Virus record (IMG/VR): IMGVR_UViG_3300048014_000057 | Location: 62,001 to 126,000 of that record | From: a virus | Direction: 5' to 3' (one strand) | DNA length: 64,000 bases | Shown: positions 8,377 through 15,941 of the stretch, one piece after another | Numbering within the stretch: position 1 is the first letter of the stretch | Layout: every line of letters starts with the position of its first letter | Made by a program: the position numbers and the translations under genes | The notes under the pieces: model-generated | Databases searched by the model: none | Seen by the model: only the letters and a program-made list of their open reading frames with translations | Told to the model about the DNA's origin: nothing

Positions 8377-8754
8377 ATGTCACATGATACGAATGGAAAA
8401 CCATATCTTAAATTCTCAGAAGGTAATCAAGGTGTTGTAGTTATTGTTGATAGTGGTTTTGATTGTATGGAACCATGGTCTGAAAAAATAATTAAATTTG
8501 ATAAAGAATTATTTGAGGACTCTAAAAATTGGAATACGGAATATAAATTAACGAAAGAAGATTGTTTATATATAGATTGTATTTGTACAGAAGATTGTAA
8601 TGAAGATGAAAAACAAAAACATTATATTGATGGACAATTTGAAATGAAAGTTGAAAATGGAGAAATTGTTGAATATTATATTGGCCTTTATTTAAAATCT
8701 TCTTTTACAGAAAAAGAATTAGTGGCTTTACGCCTTAAAGATTTAAGAAAATAA
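8377..8754 (+). CDS. Hypothetical acidic protein, 125 aa
   Basis: Not recognised. Acidic, with a cluster of cysteines in the middle (CLYIDCICTEDC, about residues 68-79) and a beta-rich C-terminal half. AGGAGAG sits six bases before the ATG. First gene of the plus-strand early block. Confidence 0.6.
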   Translation: MSHDTNGKPYLKFSEGNQGVVVIVDSGFDCMEPWSEKIIKFDKELFEDSKNWNTEYKLTKEDCLYIDCICTEDCNEDEKQKHYIDGQFEMKVENGEIVEYYIGLYLKSSFTEKELVALRLKDLRK

Positions 8755-8772
8755 TTTTATAGGAGAAATAAA

Positions 8773-9234
8773 ATGTTTAAAGATGGTAATCAAATTCGCT
8801 GTATCAATAATATTGATAATAAATTTCTTGAATTAGGTAAAATCTATACATTTAAATCTTATGATATTTATATAGATTATAATATATTTTTATATCTTGA
8901 AGAAATACCAAATCATTACTTTTTTTCTTTTAGATTTGAATTGGTAAAAGAAAAAAATGTTAATGATCAATTTAATAATAAATATGTAGTAGATGAAATT
9001 TTAATACGTACTAAATATATTAATGAAAATGTTTCTCTAAAAAATTCTATTAATGCAGGATTTAGTGAAGGTTCTGGTTATTATATTGAATTTCCATATA
9101 ATTCTTATACAAAAATGATGATTAAAAGAAAATATTATCTTAATACTAAGACATATGCCCAAATTGGATATCTTTTAAATAGATATAAAGAATTATTTTT
9201 AAATGAAATGTTTGTTTTTGGTAAGGAAAATTAA
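8773..9234 (+). CDS. Hypothetical protein, 153 aa
   Basis: The N-terminus (FKDGNQIRCINN, then LGKIYTFKSY) resembles the small protein at 15552 (NKHVKCIDN, then INSIYTVIL), a pattern common in short phage proteins that looks like a small beta-barrel. The remaining ~90 residues are unique. Its stop lies just before the next ATG, so the two are coupled. No function can be assigned. Confidence 0.6.
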   Translation: MFKDGNQIRCINNIDNKFLELGKIYTFKSYDIYIDYNIFLYLEEIPNHYFFSFRFELVKEKNVNDQFNNKYVVDEILIRTKYINENVSLKNSINAGFSEGSGYYIEFPYNSYTKMMIKRKYYLNTKTYAQIGYLLNRYKELFLNEMFVFGKEN

Positions 9235-9235
9235 A

Positions 9236-9607
9236 ATGAACTTTAATTCAGAACAAGAATTATATGAATATATTGGTGAATTTCTAATCCAACAAGGAAA
9301 ACAATCTTACGATATTAATCATAATTCGTGTATGTATCGTGGTCCAAATAATACAAAATGTGCAGTAGGTTGTGTTATTCCAGATAAATTTTATCTTTCT
9401 GGTATGGAATTAATGAGTCTATTTGATATTATGAATTATAAACTTCCTCCATATATTATAGAATATGAATATTTTTTAGTAAGTATGCAAGAATTTCATG
9501 ATAATTCCAAAAATTGGAATGAAAATGGATTAATTATTGAAAAATTAATTAAATTTGGAAAAGAAAATAATTTAGATACAAGTAAATTTGAAATTTTATT
9601 AGAATAA
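9236..9607 (+). CDS. Hypothetical protein, paralogue of 11395
   Basis: The start is placed at ATG 9236, right after the previous stop; the longer frame upstream lacks a ribosome site. At 123 residues it is a close paralogue of the gene at 11395: both begin MNFNSEQELYEYIGEFLI and share YRGPNNTKCAVGCVI, MQEFHDN and the C-terminal IIEKLIKFGKENNL. The CAVGCVI patch recalls the CCLG patch of the proteins at 25020 and 39321. The family is unknown to me. Confidence 0.65.
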   Translation: MNFNSEQELYEYIGEFLIQQGKQSYDINHNSCMYRGPNNTKCAVGCVIPDKFYLSGMELMSLFDIMNYKLPPYIIEYEYFLVSMQEFHDNSKNWNENGLIIEKLIKFGKENNLDTSKFEILLE

Positions 9608-9619
9608 ATAATATATTAT

Positions 9620-9697
9620 TGCGTGGTGGACAAGTCTGGTTAAGTCGTTGGTCTCATAAGCCAAATATCAAAGGTTCAAATCCTTTCTACGCAACCA
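9620..9697 (+). tRNA. tRNA-Met(CAT)
   Basis: Acceptor TGCGTGG/CTACGCA with one G-U pair, D-stem GAC/GTC, anticodon arm TTGGT-CTCATAA-GCCAA, T-arm AAAGG-TTCAAAT-CCTTT and an encoded CCA. Anticodon CAT, so Met, or Ile if the C is lysidine-modified. First of a cluster of four. Confidence 0.85.
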
Positions 9698-9701
9698 ATT
9701 T

Positions 9702-9777
9702 CAGGGTAGACGTAGGGTTAGAATACTGCCTCCCTTGGAAGGAGGTCAATCTGGGGCAGCGCCAGATACCCTGACCA
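9702..9777 (+). tRNA. tRNA-Pro(TGG) with atypical T-loop
   Basis: Acceptor CAGGGTA/TACCCTG, discriminator A, encoded CCA. Anticodon arm CCTCC-CTTGGAA-GGAGG gives TGG. The T-stem TCTGG/CCAGA closes a loop GGCAGCG, which lacks the usual TTCRA sequence, and the D-stem is weak (GTA/TAC). Still foldable, but clearly non-standard. Confidence 0.7.
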
Positions 9778-9837
9778 TTTTAAAGAGGTAAGAGATTGTA
9801 GGTTGCTGTATTTTGATTGGAACCTTCAAAATTTTAT

Positions 9838-9913
9838 GGGCTCGCATGTTCCAAGGGGGCGAACTGCACTTGCAATGCGGTTGTGGTGAATTCGATTTTC
9901 ACCGAGTCCACCA
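9838..9913 (+). tRNA. tRNA-Ala(TGC)
   Basis: Acceptor GGGCTCG/CGAGTCC with one G-U pair, discriminator A, encoded CCA. D-stem GTTC/GAAC, anticodon arm CTGCA-CTTGCAA-TGCGG, T-arm GTGAA-TTCGATT-TTCAC. The acceptor lacks the G3-U70 position check that would confirm alanine identity by eye; position 3 is G opposite T here, which does fit the alanine rule. Confidence 0.8.
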
Positions 9914-9923
9914 TATTTAATTT

Positions 9924-10016
9924 GGGAAGGCTGCTAAGATGGCGGTTTAGCAGCCGTCTATAAAACGGTTCCATTTGTGGTAAACATTGTAGGTTCGAAT
10001 CCTACCTTTCCCACCA
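9924..10016 (+). tRNA. Class II tRNA-Tyr-like, anticodon ATA
   Basis: Acceptor GGGAAGG/CTTTCCC, discriminator A, encoded CCA, D-stem GCTA/TAGC, T-arm GTAGG-TTCGAAT-CCTAC. The anticodon arm GCCGT-CTATAAA-ACGGT reads ATA. A 19-base variable region with a CCA/TGG stem makes it class II, which fits bacterial tRNA-Tyr, whose normal anticodon is GTA. Adenosine at position 34 is very unusual. Confidence 0.75.
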
Positions 10017-10031
10017 AATTAAAGAATTATA

Positions 10032-10286
10032 ATGAAAATATATTCTATATTAGAAGCTATTGATATGACAAAAAAATTATTATTAGATAAAAAATTTAAT
10101 ATAATAAGAAAAACAAAAACTTCAATTTATATGAGTAAAAATAAGAAAAAAATAAGAATTTCCGATCATTTTCTTTATGATTCAATTGACATTGTCCATC
10201 AAATAATATATAAAAAACCTACAATATTAGTTGATATAGAATATCATGTAGAACAAACTATAGTAAAGGTATTAAAAAATGAATAA
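10032..10286 (+). CDS. Hypothetical protein, 84 aa
   Basis: Basic small protein, probably alpha/beta, with no recognised motif. It follows the tRNA cluster by 15 bases and overlaps the dCMP deaminase gene by 8 bases, so the two are probably translated together. Confidence 0.55.
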   Translation: MKIYSILEAIDMTKKLLLDKKFNIIRKTKTSIYMSKNKKKIRISDHFLYDSIDIVHQIIYKKPTILVDIEYHVEQTIVKVLKNE

Positions 10287-10734
10287 TAAAAAATTATTTA
10301 AATTATGTGAACAAATTGCATTAAATTCTCCTGATTCTTCTAGAAAAATTGGTTGTATTATCTTAAATAGTGAAGATAATATTTTAAGTTTTGGTTGGAA
10401 TGACTTTCCTTTTAATGTGGATGTAAACGAACAAAGACTTTCCAAAGAAAATGGTGAAAAATATCACTGGATGTGTCATGCAGAAGAAAAAACAATCTTA
10501 TCATGTTTAAGAAGTGGTAAAGATTTATATCATTCTAAAATTTATACAACTTTATTTCCTTGTTCTTCTTGTGCAAGATTGATAATTGAGTCTGGAATAA
10601 AGGAAGTAAATACATTTGAGATTCCAGAAAATGACAAAACTTATTCTAGAAGTTTTGAAGTTTCCCAAATAATGTTTAATGAAGTTGGTATTAAGGTTAA
10701 TATTTTTAATAGAGAGGATATTTTAAATGGATAA
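10279..10734 (+). CDS. cd: Deoxycytidylate deaminase
   Basis: Zinc-dependent dCMP deaminase that makes dUMP for thymidylate synthesis by the ThyX encoded at 32773. Zinc ligands and catalytic acid: CHAEEKT near residue 62 and PCSSC near 92. At 151 residues it is the size expected for the phage family. Overlaps neighbours on both sides. The exact substrate (dCMP rather than cytidine) is inferred from the phage context. Confidence 0.88.
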   Translation: MNNKKLFKLCEQIALNSPDSSRKIGCIILNSEDNILSFGWNDFPFNVDVNEQRLSKENGEKYHWMCHAEEKTILSCLRSGKDLYHSKIYTTLFPCSSCARLIIESGIKEVNTFEIPENDKTYSRSFEVSQIMFNEVGIKVNIFNREDILNG

Positions 10735-11056
10735 ACAATGTTATTTTGGAGATTTTAATTCTTGGTCTGATATTATGACAGAGTTTTGTGTTAAACCAGA
10801 ATTAGAAGAACCAAAATTTGTTTTTGCATTCTATGATATTGATAGTTATGGAGGGCATGCTTCTGTAGTTTATTCATATGATGGTATAAATTTTTATATT
10901 ATAGAAGCATTCCATTGTTCTTGCTATGGTTTTGAAAATCAATGGGATGAAGATGGTGAATATACACTAAAAGAAATAATTAAAATGAAAAATATATTTT
11001 CAAAATATTCTGATGAATATGAAGATTGGTTAAAATTATTTCAATTACAAAATTAA
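10727..11056 (+). CDS. Conserved phage hypothetical protein, 109 aa
   Basis: Contains FAFYDIDSYGGHASVVYSYDG and AFHCSCYGFENQWD, a His/Cys patch (HCSCYG) that I recall from many uncharacterised phage proteins. No catalytic role can be assigned. Starts 8 bases inside the dCMP deaminase gene. Confidence 0.65.
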   Translation: MDKQCYFGDFNSWSDIMTEFCVKPELEEPKFVFAFYDIDSYGGHASVVYSYDGINFYIIEAFHCSCYGFENQWDEDGEYTLKEIIKMKNIFSKYSDEYEDWLKLFQLQN

Positions 11057-11066
11057 GAGAAATAAA

Positions 11067-11387
11067 ATGAAAAAATATTGTTATATTTGGGTAGATCAAA
11101 ATAATATAGAACCTATTCACCAATTAATTCAGGTTGCTCATGTTGCCATGGTTATTGGTGACGCCATGTGTTTTACTAATAATCCTTATAAAACTAATAT
11201 TATTGTTTGTGAATTACCTGATTATTGTCAGGATATTGAATTATTTGCAAATTTATTAGAAACGGATGGGTTTGAGGTTGAACATTTTTATGAATCTGAT
11301 ATGGATAGAATAATAGCTATTGGAATTCTTCCCGTAAAAGAAAATCAAAGACAAAAATTACAACATTATAAATTATTAAAATTATGA
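11067..11387 (+). CDS. Possible peptidyl-tRNA hydrolase (PTH2)-like protein
   Basis: 106 residues. The segment HQLIQVAHVAMVIGDAM resembles the helix of archaeal/eukaryotic PTH2 proteins (QaaHA pattern), and the C-terminal IAIGILPVKENQRQKL fits the last strand. The match is weak and by eye. The link to RNA-repair genes nearby (tRNAs, RNA ligases) is only contextual. Confidence 0.4.
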   Translation: MKKYCYIWVDQNNIEPIHQLIQVAHVAMVIGDAMCFTNNPYKTNIIVCELPDYCQDIELFANLLETDGFEVEHFYESDMDRIIAIGILPVKENQRQKLQHYKLLKL

Positions 11388-11394
11388 GGAAAAA

Positions 11395-11760
11395 ATGAAC
11401 TTTAATTCAGAACAAGAACTTTATGAATATATTGGTGAATTTTTAATTAAACAAGGTATTCAATCTAAATGTGCTAATCATTGTTTATATCGTGGTCCAA
11501 ATAATACAAAATGTGCAGTAGGTTGTGTTATTACAGATGAAGTATATAATATAGAATATGAAGGTTTAAGTATTTATGGTATTAAAAATTACAAAGAAGA
11601 AATTCCTCTATATATTATAGAATATGCATATTTTTTAGAAAAAATGCAAGAATTTCATGATAATGATGAAAATTGGAATGAAAATGGATTGATTATTGAA
11701 AAATTAATTAAATTTGGAAAAGAAAATAATTTAAATACAAGTAAATTTGAAAACCTATAA
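11395..11760 (+). CDS. Hypothetical protein, paralogue of 9236
   Basis: 121 residues, nearly identical in layout to the protein at 9236, including a shared N-terminus, GPNNTKCAVGCVI and the C-terminal helix. The duplicated copies flank the tRNA cluster and four genes, suggesting a local duplication followed by divergence. Confidence 0.65.
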   Translation: MNFNSEQELYEYIGEFLIKQGIQSKCANHCLYRGPNNTKCAVGCVITDEVYNIEYEGLSIYGIKNYKEEIPLYIIEYAYFLEKMQEFHDNDENWNENGLIIEKLIKFGKENNLNTSKFENL

Positions 11761-11772
11761 AAGGAAAATAAG

Positions 11773-11982
11773 ATGGAATCTAAAATTTTACATTATCCTA
11801 AAGACATTAAAATTAATTATCCTTATTTAGGTGTATTAAAAGGTGAAGAAGACATAATTATGTTAATTTATGGTCGTAATAAAGGAATTATTGTTCATGG
11901 AAAAGAAGTAGGAAAAAATTTTGATAATATAAATTTATTTTATTATGAATATTTTAATGGTGTTGTAGAATTGAGGAACTAA
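11773..11982 (+). CDS. Hypothetical protein, 69 aa
   Basis: Small beta-rich protein without recognised motif; AAGGAAAATAAG precedes the ATG. It ends 3 bases before the SGNH-hydrolase gene. Confidence 0.5.
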   Translation: MESKILHYPKDIKINYPYLGVLKGEEDIIMLIYGRNKGIIVHGKEVGKNFDNINLFYYEYFNGVVELRN

Positions 11983-11985
11983 AAA

Positions 11986-12372
11986 ATGTTATGTCTTGGT
12001 GATTCAATTGCTACTTATCAGGGTCTTGGTGGGGTTCTACATTGTTCTGAAATTAGAGCTATAAAAGGTAAACCTTCTTCTTTTATTATAGAAGAAGCCA
12101 GGAAATCAGGAAATAATGAAATTTGTATTGTTTCTGCTGGTTCTAATGATCCCTTTAATATAGCTTTAGAAAAAAATTTAAAATCTATTAGATCAAATTT
12201 AAAATGTAAAATAATTGTTTGGGTACAGCCTGCAAATAATCGTGCCGGGAGTATTGTCAAAAAGGTGGCATTGGAATATGGTGACAAAACCGTGAAGGTT
12301 ATTCCCGGCAAAGATCATGTTCATCCTTTTAGTTATTCTGATCTTGCTAGGGATATTAAATCTAAACTCTGA
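11986..12372 (+). CDS. Small SGNH-type hydrolase
   Basis: 128 residues. GDS at 5-7 (nucleophile serine), AGSND (Asn block) near residue 48 and DHVHP near residue 110 (Asp-His) form the SGNH catalytic set. These enzymes are esterases or lipases; the substrate is unknown. A related domain ends the large virion protein at 18993 (GDS, VSNN, DNVHP). No signal peptide, so it would act in the cytoplasm or on lysis. Confidence 0.7.
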   Translation: MLCLGDSIATYQGLGGVLHCSEIRAIKGKPSSFIIEEARKSGNNEICIVSAGSNDPFNIALEKNLKSIRSNLKCKIIVWVQPANNRAGSIVKKVALEYGDKTVKVIPGKDHVHPFSYSDLARDIKSKL

Positions 12373-12385
12373 AAAGGAATTTAAT

Positions 12386-12613
12386 ATGTTCAAAAGAAAC
12401 ATATCAATGAAATTTAGAGACATAAAAAAAGAAATTACAATAAAAGGATGGATAGAACAAAGAATTAGTGGTGGTCATGCTATTTTTTATCATCCATTTA
12501 GAAATGATAAAATTGTTATTCCTGTACATTGCGGGGATATAAATTCTATTATTGTAAGAAAAATTTTAGAACAATTAAATGGACGTTCAACTGTTAATGG
12601 AAAATTAATTTAA
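12386..12613 (+). CDS. HicA-like mRNA interferase, no HicB partner
   Basis: 75 residues from ATG 12386, which has AAGGAA nine bases upstream; an upstream in-frame ATG lies inside the preceding gene. IKGWIEQRISGGHAIFYHP with IVIPVHCGDIN and VRKILEQLNG matches the HicA toxin pattern (G-S/G-H-xIF..P, vPxH, IlkqlG). The catalytic His is retained. The neighbouring small gene is a membrane peptide, not a HicB antitoxin. It could be a phage RNA-binding or RNA-cleaving effector. Confidence 0.72.
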   Translation: MFKRNISMKFRDIKKEITIKGWIEQRISGGHAIFYHPFRNDKIVIPVHCGDINSIIVRKILEQLNGRSTVNGKLI

Positions 12614-12783
12614 TGAAAATTTCAATTGTAAATATTAAAAATAATTATATTAGAAGAACTTTACTTATTTTATTAATGATTATTTTTATTCCTGTATATT
12701 TTTTATATTATTTCTCTTTTGCTTTACTTGAAACTTATGAAAGTATAAAAGACGATTTTAATTATGTATGGAAAGTAAAATAA
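12613..12783 (+). CDS. Small membrane protein, 56 aa
   Basis: Starts in a TAATG overlap with the HicA-like gene and ends one base before the RNA ligase start. One hydrophobic segment of about 25 residues (residues 17-42) lies between a basic N-terminus and a charged tail. Unknown function. Confidence 0.6.
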   Translation: MKISIVNIKNNYIRRTLLILLMIIFIPVYFLYYFSFALLETYESIKDDFNYVWKVK

Positions 12784-12784
12784 A

Positions 12785-13933
12785 ATGTTTCCTAAAATTG
12801 AAACCATATTTGATATTCTACCTCATATTGAAGGAAAAGATAATTTTACAGTTAATTATAAAGATGATTATATTGTTGTAAATTATATTCTTAATACTCC
12901 GGAATATTTTAATAATCCATGGGAAAAAGAATGCCGTGGATTAATTTTTGATAAAGATGGCAATATCATGTCACGCCCTTTTCAGAAATTCTTTAATATT
13001 GGTGAACGTGAAGAAACAAAAATTGAAAATATTGATTTTTCTAAACCACATTGGATTTTAGAAAAGGTAGATGGAAGTTTTATAAGGTCAATTATTACTG
13101 ATGGTAAATTAACTTGGGCTTCCAAAGCAGGAATTACTTTCCTTACACCTATGGTTGAAGAATTTGTAGAAAAAAATAAGCAATATTATACTTTTGCTGC
13201 TGTAATGATGAATCATGGTTTAACTCCTATTTTTGAATTTTGTTCTAGAAAAAATAAAATTGTTATTGATCATCCTTTTGATAGATTAGTCCTTTTAGGA
13301 ATAAGAGATAATATTACAGGTAAATATCATGATTATGAATTATTGCAAGATTTTTCTAGAATGTATAATATTGAACTTGTTAAACAATATTATCTTAATG
13401 ATCTTTCTCTAACAGAATTATTAGAATTAGCAAAAAAATTAACAAATCAAGAAGGATTTGTTATAAGATTTGAAGATGGAAATATGATTAAGTTAAAAAG
13501 TGAAGAATACTGTCTTCTTCATAAATCTAAAGAAGAACTTCATTTTGAAAAAAATGTAGTTTCTATTATTATTGAAGATAAAGCAGATGACTTTCGAGTT
13601 CTTCTATCAAAAGAAGATAGAGAAAAATTTGAAGAATTTGAATATAAATTTTGGAAAAATTTCGAAGAATATGTAATGGATATTTATAATTTACATTACA
13701 TATATAATATTTCTAAAATTTCCAGAAAAGATTTTGCTTTGTTATCTAAAGATTGGAAATATAAATATCATAGATCAATTTTATTTACATTTTTTGATAA
13801 AATTGATTTTTCTATTGTTGAAAGTAAAAAAGAATTATTAAATATTCTTAGAAAAAATCTTGGAACACAAACATCAATAGATAAAGTAAGAGAAATTTGG
13901 GAAGGTAAAGAAAAATTAAAATGGAATTATTAG
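12785..13933 (+). CDS. rnlA: RNA ligase 1
   Basis: ATP-dependent RNA ligase of the T4 gp63 type, which reseals tRNAs cut by host anticodon nucleases. The adenylation lysine lies in LEKVDGS (about residue 94). ECRGLIFDKDG and SRPFQKFFN upstream match T4 RnlA ECRGIMFE and SRPMEKFFN; later motifs are FEFCSRKNKIV and EGFVIRFEDGNMIKLKS. 382 residues against 374 in T4. No polynucleotide kinase partner was seen in the window. Confidence 0.92.
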   Translation: MFPKIETIFDILPHIEGKDNFTVNYKDDYIVVNYILNTPEYFNNPWEKECRGLIFDKDGNIMSRPFQKFFNIGEREETKIENIDFSKPHWILEKVDGSFIRSIITDGKLTWASKAGITFLTPMVEEFVEKNKQYYTFAAVMMNHGLTPIFEFCSRKNKIVIDHPFDRLVLLGIRDNITGKYHDYELLQDFSRMYNIELVKQYYLNDLSLTELLELAKKLTNQEGFVIRFEDGNMIKLKSEEYCLLHKSKEELHFEKNVVSIIIEDKADDFRVLLSKEDREKFEEFEYKFWKNFEEYVMDIYNLHYIYNISKISRKDFALLSKDWKYKYHRSILFTFFDKIDFSIVESKKELLNILRKNLGTQTSIDKVREIWEGKEKLKWNY

Positions 13934-13976
13934 AATAAATAGAAATATTTCTCTTTTAAAAATTATAAGGAAAAAA

Positions 13977-14432
13977 ATGACTAATTATACAAATACATTT
14001 AAACTTTTAATATTAAATATTTTTATAATTTCTTTACTTGTAGTTAATTATTTTTATGGATATATATCATCTTTTTTTACAGATGATATTACACATATTT
14101 CATATTTTCTTACATTTATTATGGGAATAAATGTTATTTTAGAAATTTACCAAACATATAGAAATGAAAAAAAATATTATGTTCTACAAAAATCAGAAAA
14201 TTTTATTACGAAATATCTCCAATATATTGTAGGACAACTTTTTTATATTGGGCTTTTAGGTACAGTCATTGGAATGGGTCATATGTTTAAATCCATTCAA
14301 AATATAAAAGATGTAGATCAAGTTCTTAAAATTGTTTCAGAAGGCGGACTTACATTATTTAATACAACTATTATTGCGTTATTTTCATATTTATGGACAA
14401 GATTTAATTCATTTATTGGAAATGGTGAGTAA
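13977..14432 (+). CDS. MotA/TolQ/ExbB-like proton-channel protein
   Basis: 151-residue inner-membrane protein with four predicted membrane segments (about 8-28, 42-60, 82-105, 124-145). The third carries GLLGTVIGMGHMF and the fourth GGLTLFNTTIIALF, the paired signature of the MotA/TolQ/ExbB family. A candidate late-type element (GAATAAATAGAAATA) lies just upstream. The next gene has the matching MotB/ExbD-type single helix. Together they look like a stripped-down stator complex. Partner, cargo and effect on the host are unknown. Confidence 0.7.
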   Translation: MTNYTNTFKLLILNIFIISLLVVNYFYGYISSFFTDDITHISYFLTFIMGINVILEIYQTYRNEKKYYVLQKSENFITKYLQYIVGQLFYIGLLGTVIGMGHMFKSIQNIKDVDQVLKIVSEGGLTLFNTTIIALFSYLWTRFNSFIGNGE

Positions 14433-15039
14433 TTTGAAAAAAATTAAAACAGATGAAATTCTTTTTGGTATAGCTTTTGCAGATGTTTTAATTTCTTTTT
14501 CTGCATTTTTATTCATGCTTTTTATTCTTTTTGCTATCCTTCCCCATAAAAAAATGGATACAGAAGCGGTTAATGATAATGATAAGTTAGGAAAAGTGTG
14601 TGCAGAATTAATATGGGATAATAACAGAGACGTAGATTTAGATTTATGGGGTCAATCTCCTGTTGATAAAAAACCCGTTGGTTATTCTAATATGCATGGA
14701 AATGGTTTAGATTTATATAAGGATGTTACTGGTTTTACTAATAATCTAGAACATTTAAATATGGAAGTTATGTGTGCCAATAAAACTTATCCAGGAGAAT
14801 GGACGTTTAATGTTTCTTATTTTTCTGATCATGGTAGATTAGACCCTAATAATAAACCCGATATCAATGCAACTTTATTTGTAAAGATTTTTAAAGAAGG
14901 TTCTTGGAAAGTTTTAAAATCACAACATTTATTTACCTATGAAAAAGAAGAAAAAACAATGTTTGATTTTTTTATTGGAGAGAATGGGCTTTTGGAAGAA
15001 AATTCTATTAATTCAGTAGATAAACCTCTTAGAAATTAA
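14422..15039 (+). CDS. MotB/ExbD-like single-helix protein with periplasmic beta domain
   Basis: The ATG at 14422 overlaps the previous gene by 11 bases (GTG 14425 and TTG 14434 are alternatives). An N-terminal FGIAFADVLISFSAFLFML matches the MotB helix pattern YADxMTxxxAFF, including the membrane Asp that carries protons. The region after the helix (ELIWDNNRDVDLDLWGQ, later YPGEWTFNVSYFSDHG) resembles DUF2135-type Ig-like domains. It would span the inner membrane with the domain in the periplasm. About 205 residues. Confidence 0.65.
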   Translation: MVSNLKKIKTDEILFGIAFADVLISFSAFLFMLFILFAILPHKKMDTEAVNDNDKLGKVCAELIWDNNRDVDLDLWGQSPVDKKPVGYSNMHGNGLDLYKDVTGFTNNLEHLNMEVMCANKTYPGEWTFNVSYFSDHGRLDPNNKPDINATLFVKIFKEGSWKVLKSQHLFTYEKEEKTMFDFFIGENGLLEENSINSVDKPLRN

Positions 15040-15051
15040 AGAAAGAAAAGA

Positions 15052-15552
15052 ATGTTTTATTATCCTAATGTATCCTTTACTACTCTTCTTTTTGTGTTTT
15101 TAGGAGTTGCTTTTTTTTGTAGAAAAGAATTAAGATTATACATTTTATTAATTTGTATAGTATATACTTTTATTTTATATACATCCATAGCCGAATTATT
15201 AGGTAGGCCAAAACCAATTAATAATTATACTCCATTTTATTCTTTTCATTATACAAAAGATCAAAAAATACCACTTTTACATGCAGTAGTAAAAGATAAT
15301 ATTATATATCTATTATTACAAGAAGATACAATTAAATTATATTCAATTCCTTATAATCAAAATTTTGCAGATGAATTAAATAAAGCCTTGACAAAAACAA
15401 ATGGTAAATTTGATGGTTTATTTTTTGGAATGAGTGTATCTAGTATCGGTGGTGGTTCTCATGTTCTAATGGCGTCTCCACAAAAAGATTTATCTGTTCC
15501 TAAATTAGATACAAATACAGAAGGAAATATAACAGACTATGGAAATCATTAA
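15052..15552 (+). CDS. Membrane protein associated with the stator-like pair
   Basis: 166 residues. Two hydrophobic segments in the first 50 residues are followed by a soluble domain of about 115 residues with no recognised motif. It lies 12 bases after the MotB-like gene and shares TAATG with the next one, so it probably belongs to the same complex or membrane process. Confidence 0.55.
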   Translation: MFYYPNVSFTTLLFVFLGVAFFCRKELRLYILLICIVYTFILYTSIAELLGRPKPINNYTPFYSFHYTKDQKIPLLHAVVKDNIIYLLLQEDTIKLYSIPYNQNFADELNKALTKTNGKFDGLFFGMSVSSIGGGSHVLMASPQKDLSVPKLDTNTEGNITDYGNH

Positions 15553-15812
15553 TGTTTTTTAATAAGCATGTAAAATGTATAGATAATAAAAATAAACCTA
15601 TTTTAAAAATTAATTCAATTTATACAGTTATTTTATGTGTTTATATGGAAAATGTAGAATTTTATAAATTAAAAGAAATTAAAAATTTGCTTTTTGAATC
15701 TTGGAGATTTATGGAAGTGCCCAAACCAGGATATTCTATGTCTCCTTTTTTAGGAAAATCTGTGGATTGGAAAGCACAATATCATTCCGAAGAAATTAAA
15801 AAAATTGCCTAA
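15552..15812 (+). CDS. Hypothetical protein, 86 aa
   Basis: Starts in a TAATG overlap. Its N-terminal HVKCIDNKNKPILKINSIYTV resembles the start of the protein at 8773. The rest contains a Trp-rich C-terminal third. Probably a small beta-barrel; function unknown. Confidence 0.55.
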   Translation: MFFNKHVKCIDNKNKPILKINSIYTVILCVYMENVEFYKLKEIKNLLFESWRFMEVPKPGYSMSPFLGKSVDWKAQYHSEEIKKIA

Positions 15813-15862
15813 TTTATCTTAGGGTTAATGTAAATAGGTATATTCCGAGGGGTACTTTTAGG

Positions 15863-15890
15863 TTGACTAAATAGGACTTTATGATATGAT
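15863..15890 (+). promoter_or_regulatory. Sigma70-type early promoter
   Basis: TTGACT (15863-15868), a 16-base spacer and TATGAT (15885-15890), 52 bases before the gene at 15942. Fits a host-read early promoter. Confidence 0.6.
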
Positions 15891-15941
15891 CTTTCTCACG
15901 AAAGGAGATTTACACTCTCTTCGTAGAAACCTAAAAAAAGG

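Noticed and set aside
9778-9837. Possible extra tRNA between Pro and Ala
   Set aside because: A short AGGTT/AACCT stem exists, but no acceptor, T-arm or CCA can be formed.
12018-12423. Minus-strand frames opposite the SGNH and HicA-like genes
   Set aside because: They shadow coding sequence on the other strand and have no ribosome sites.
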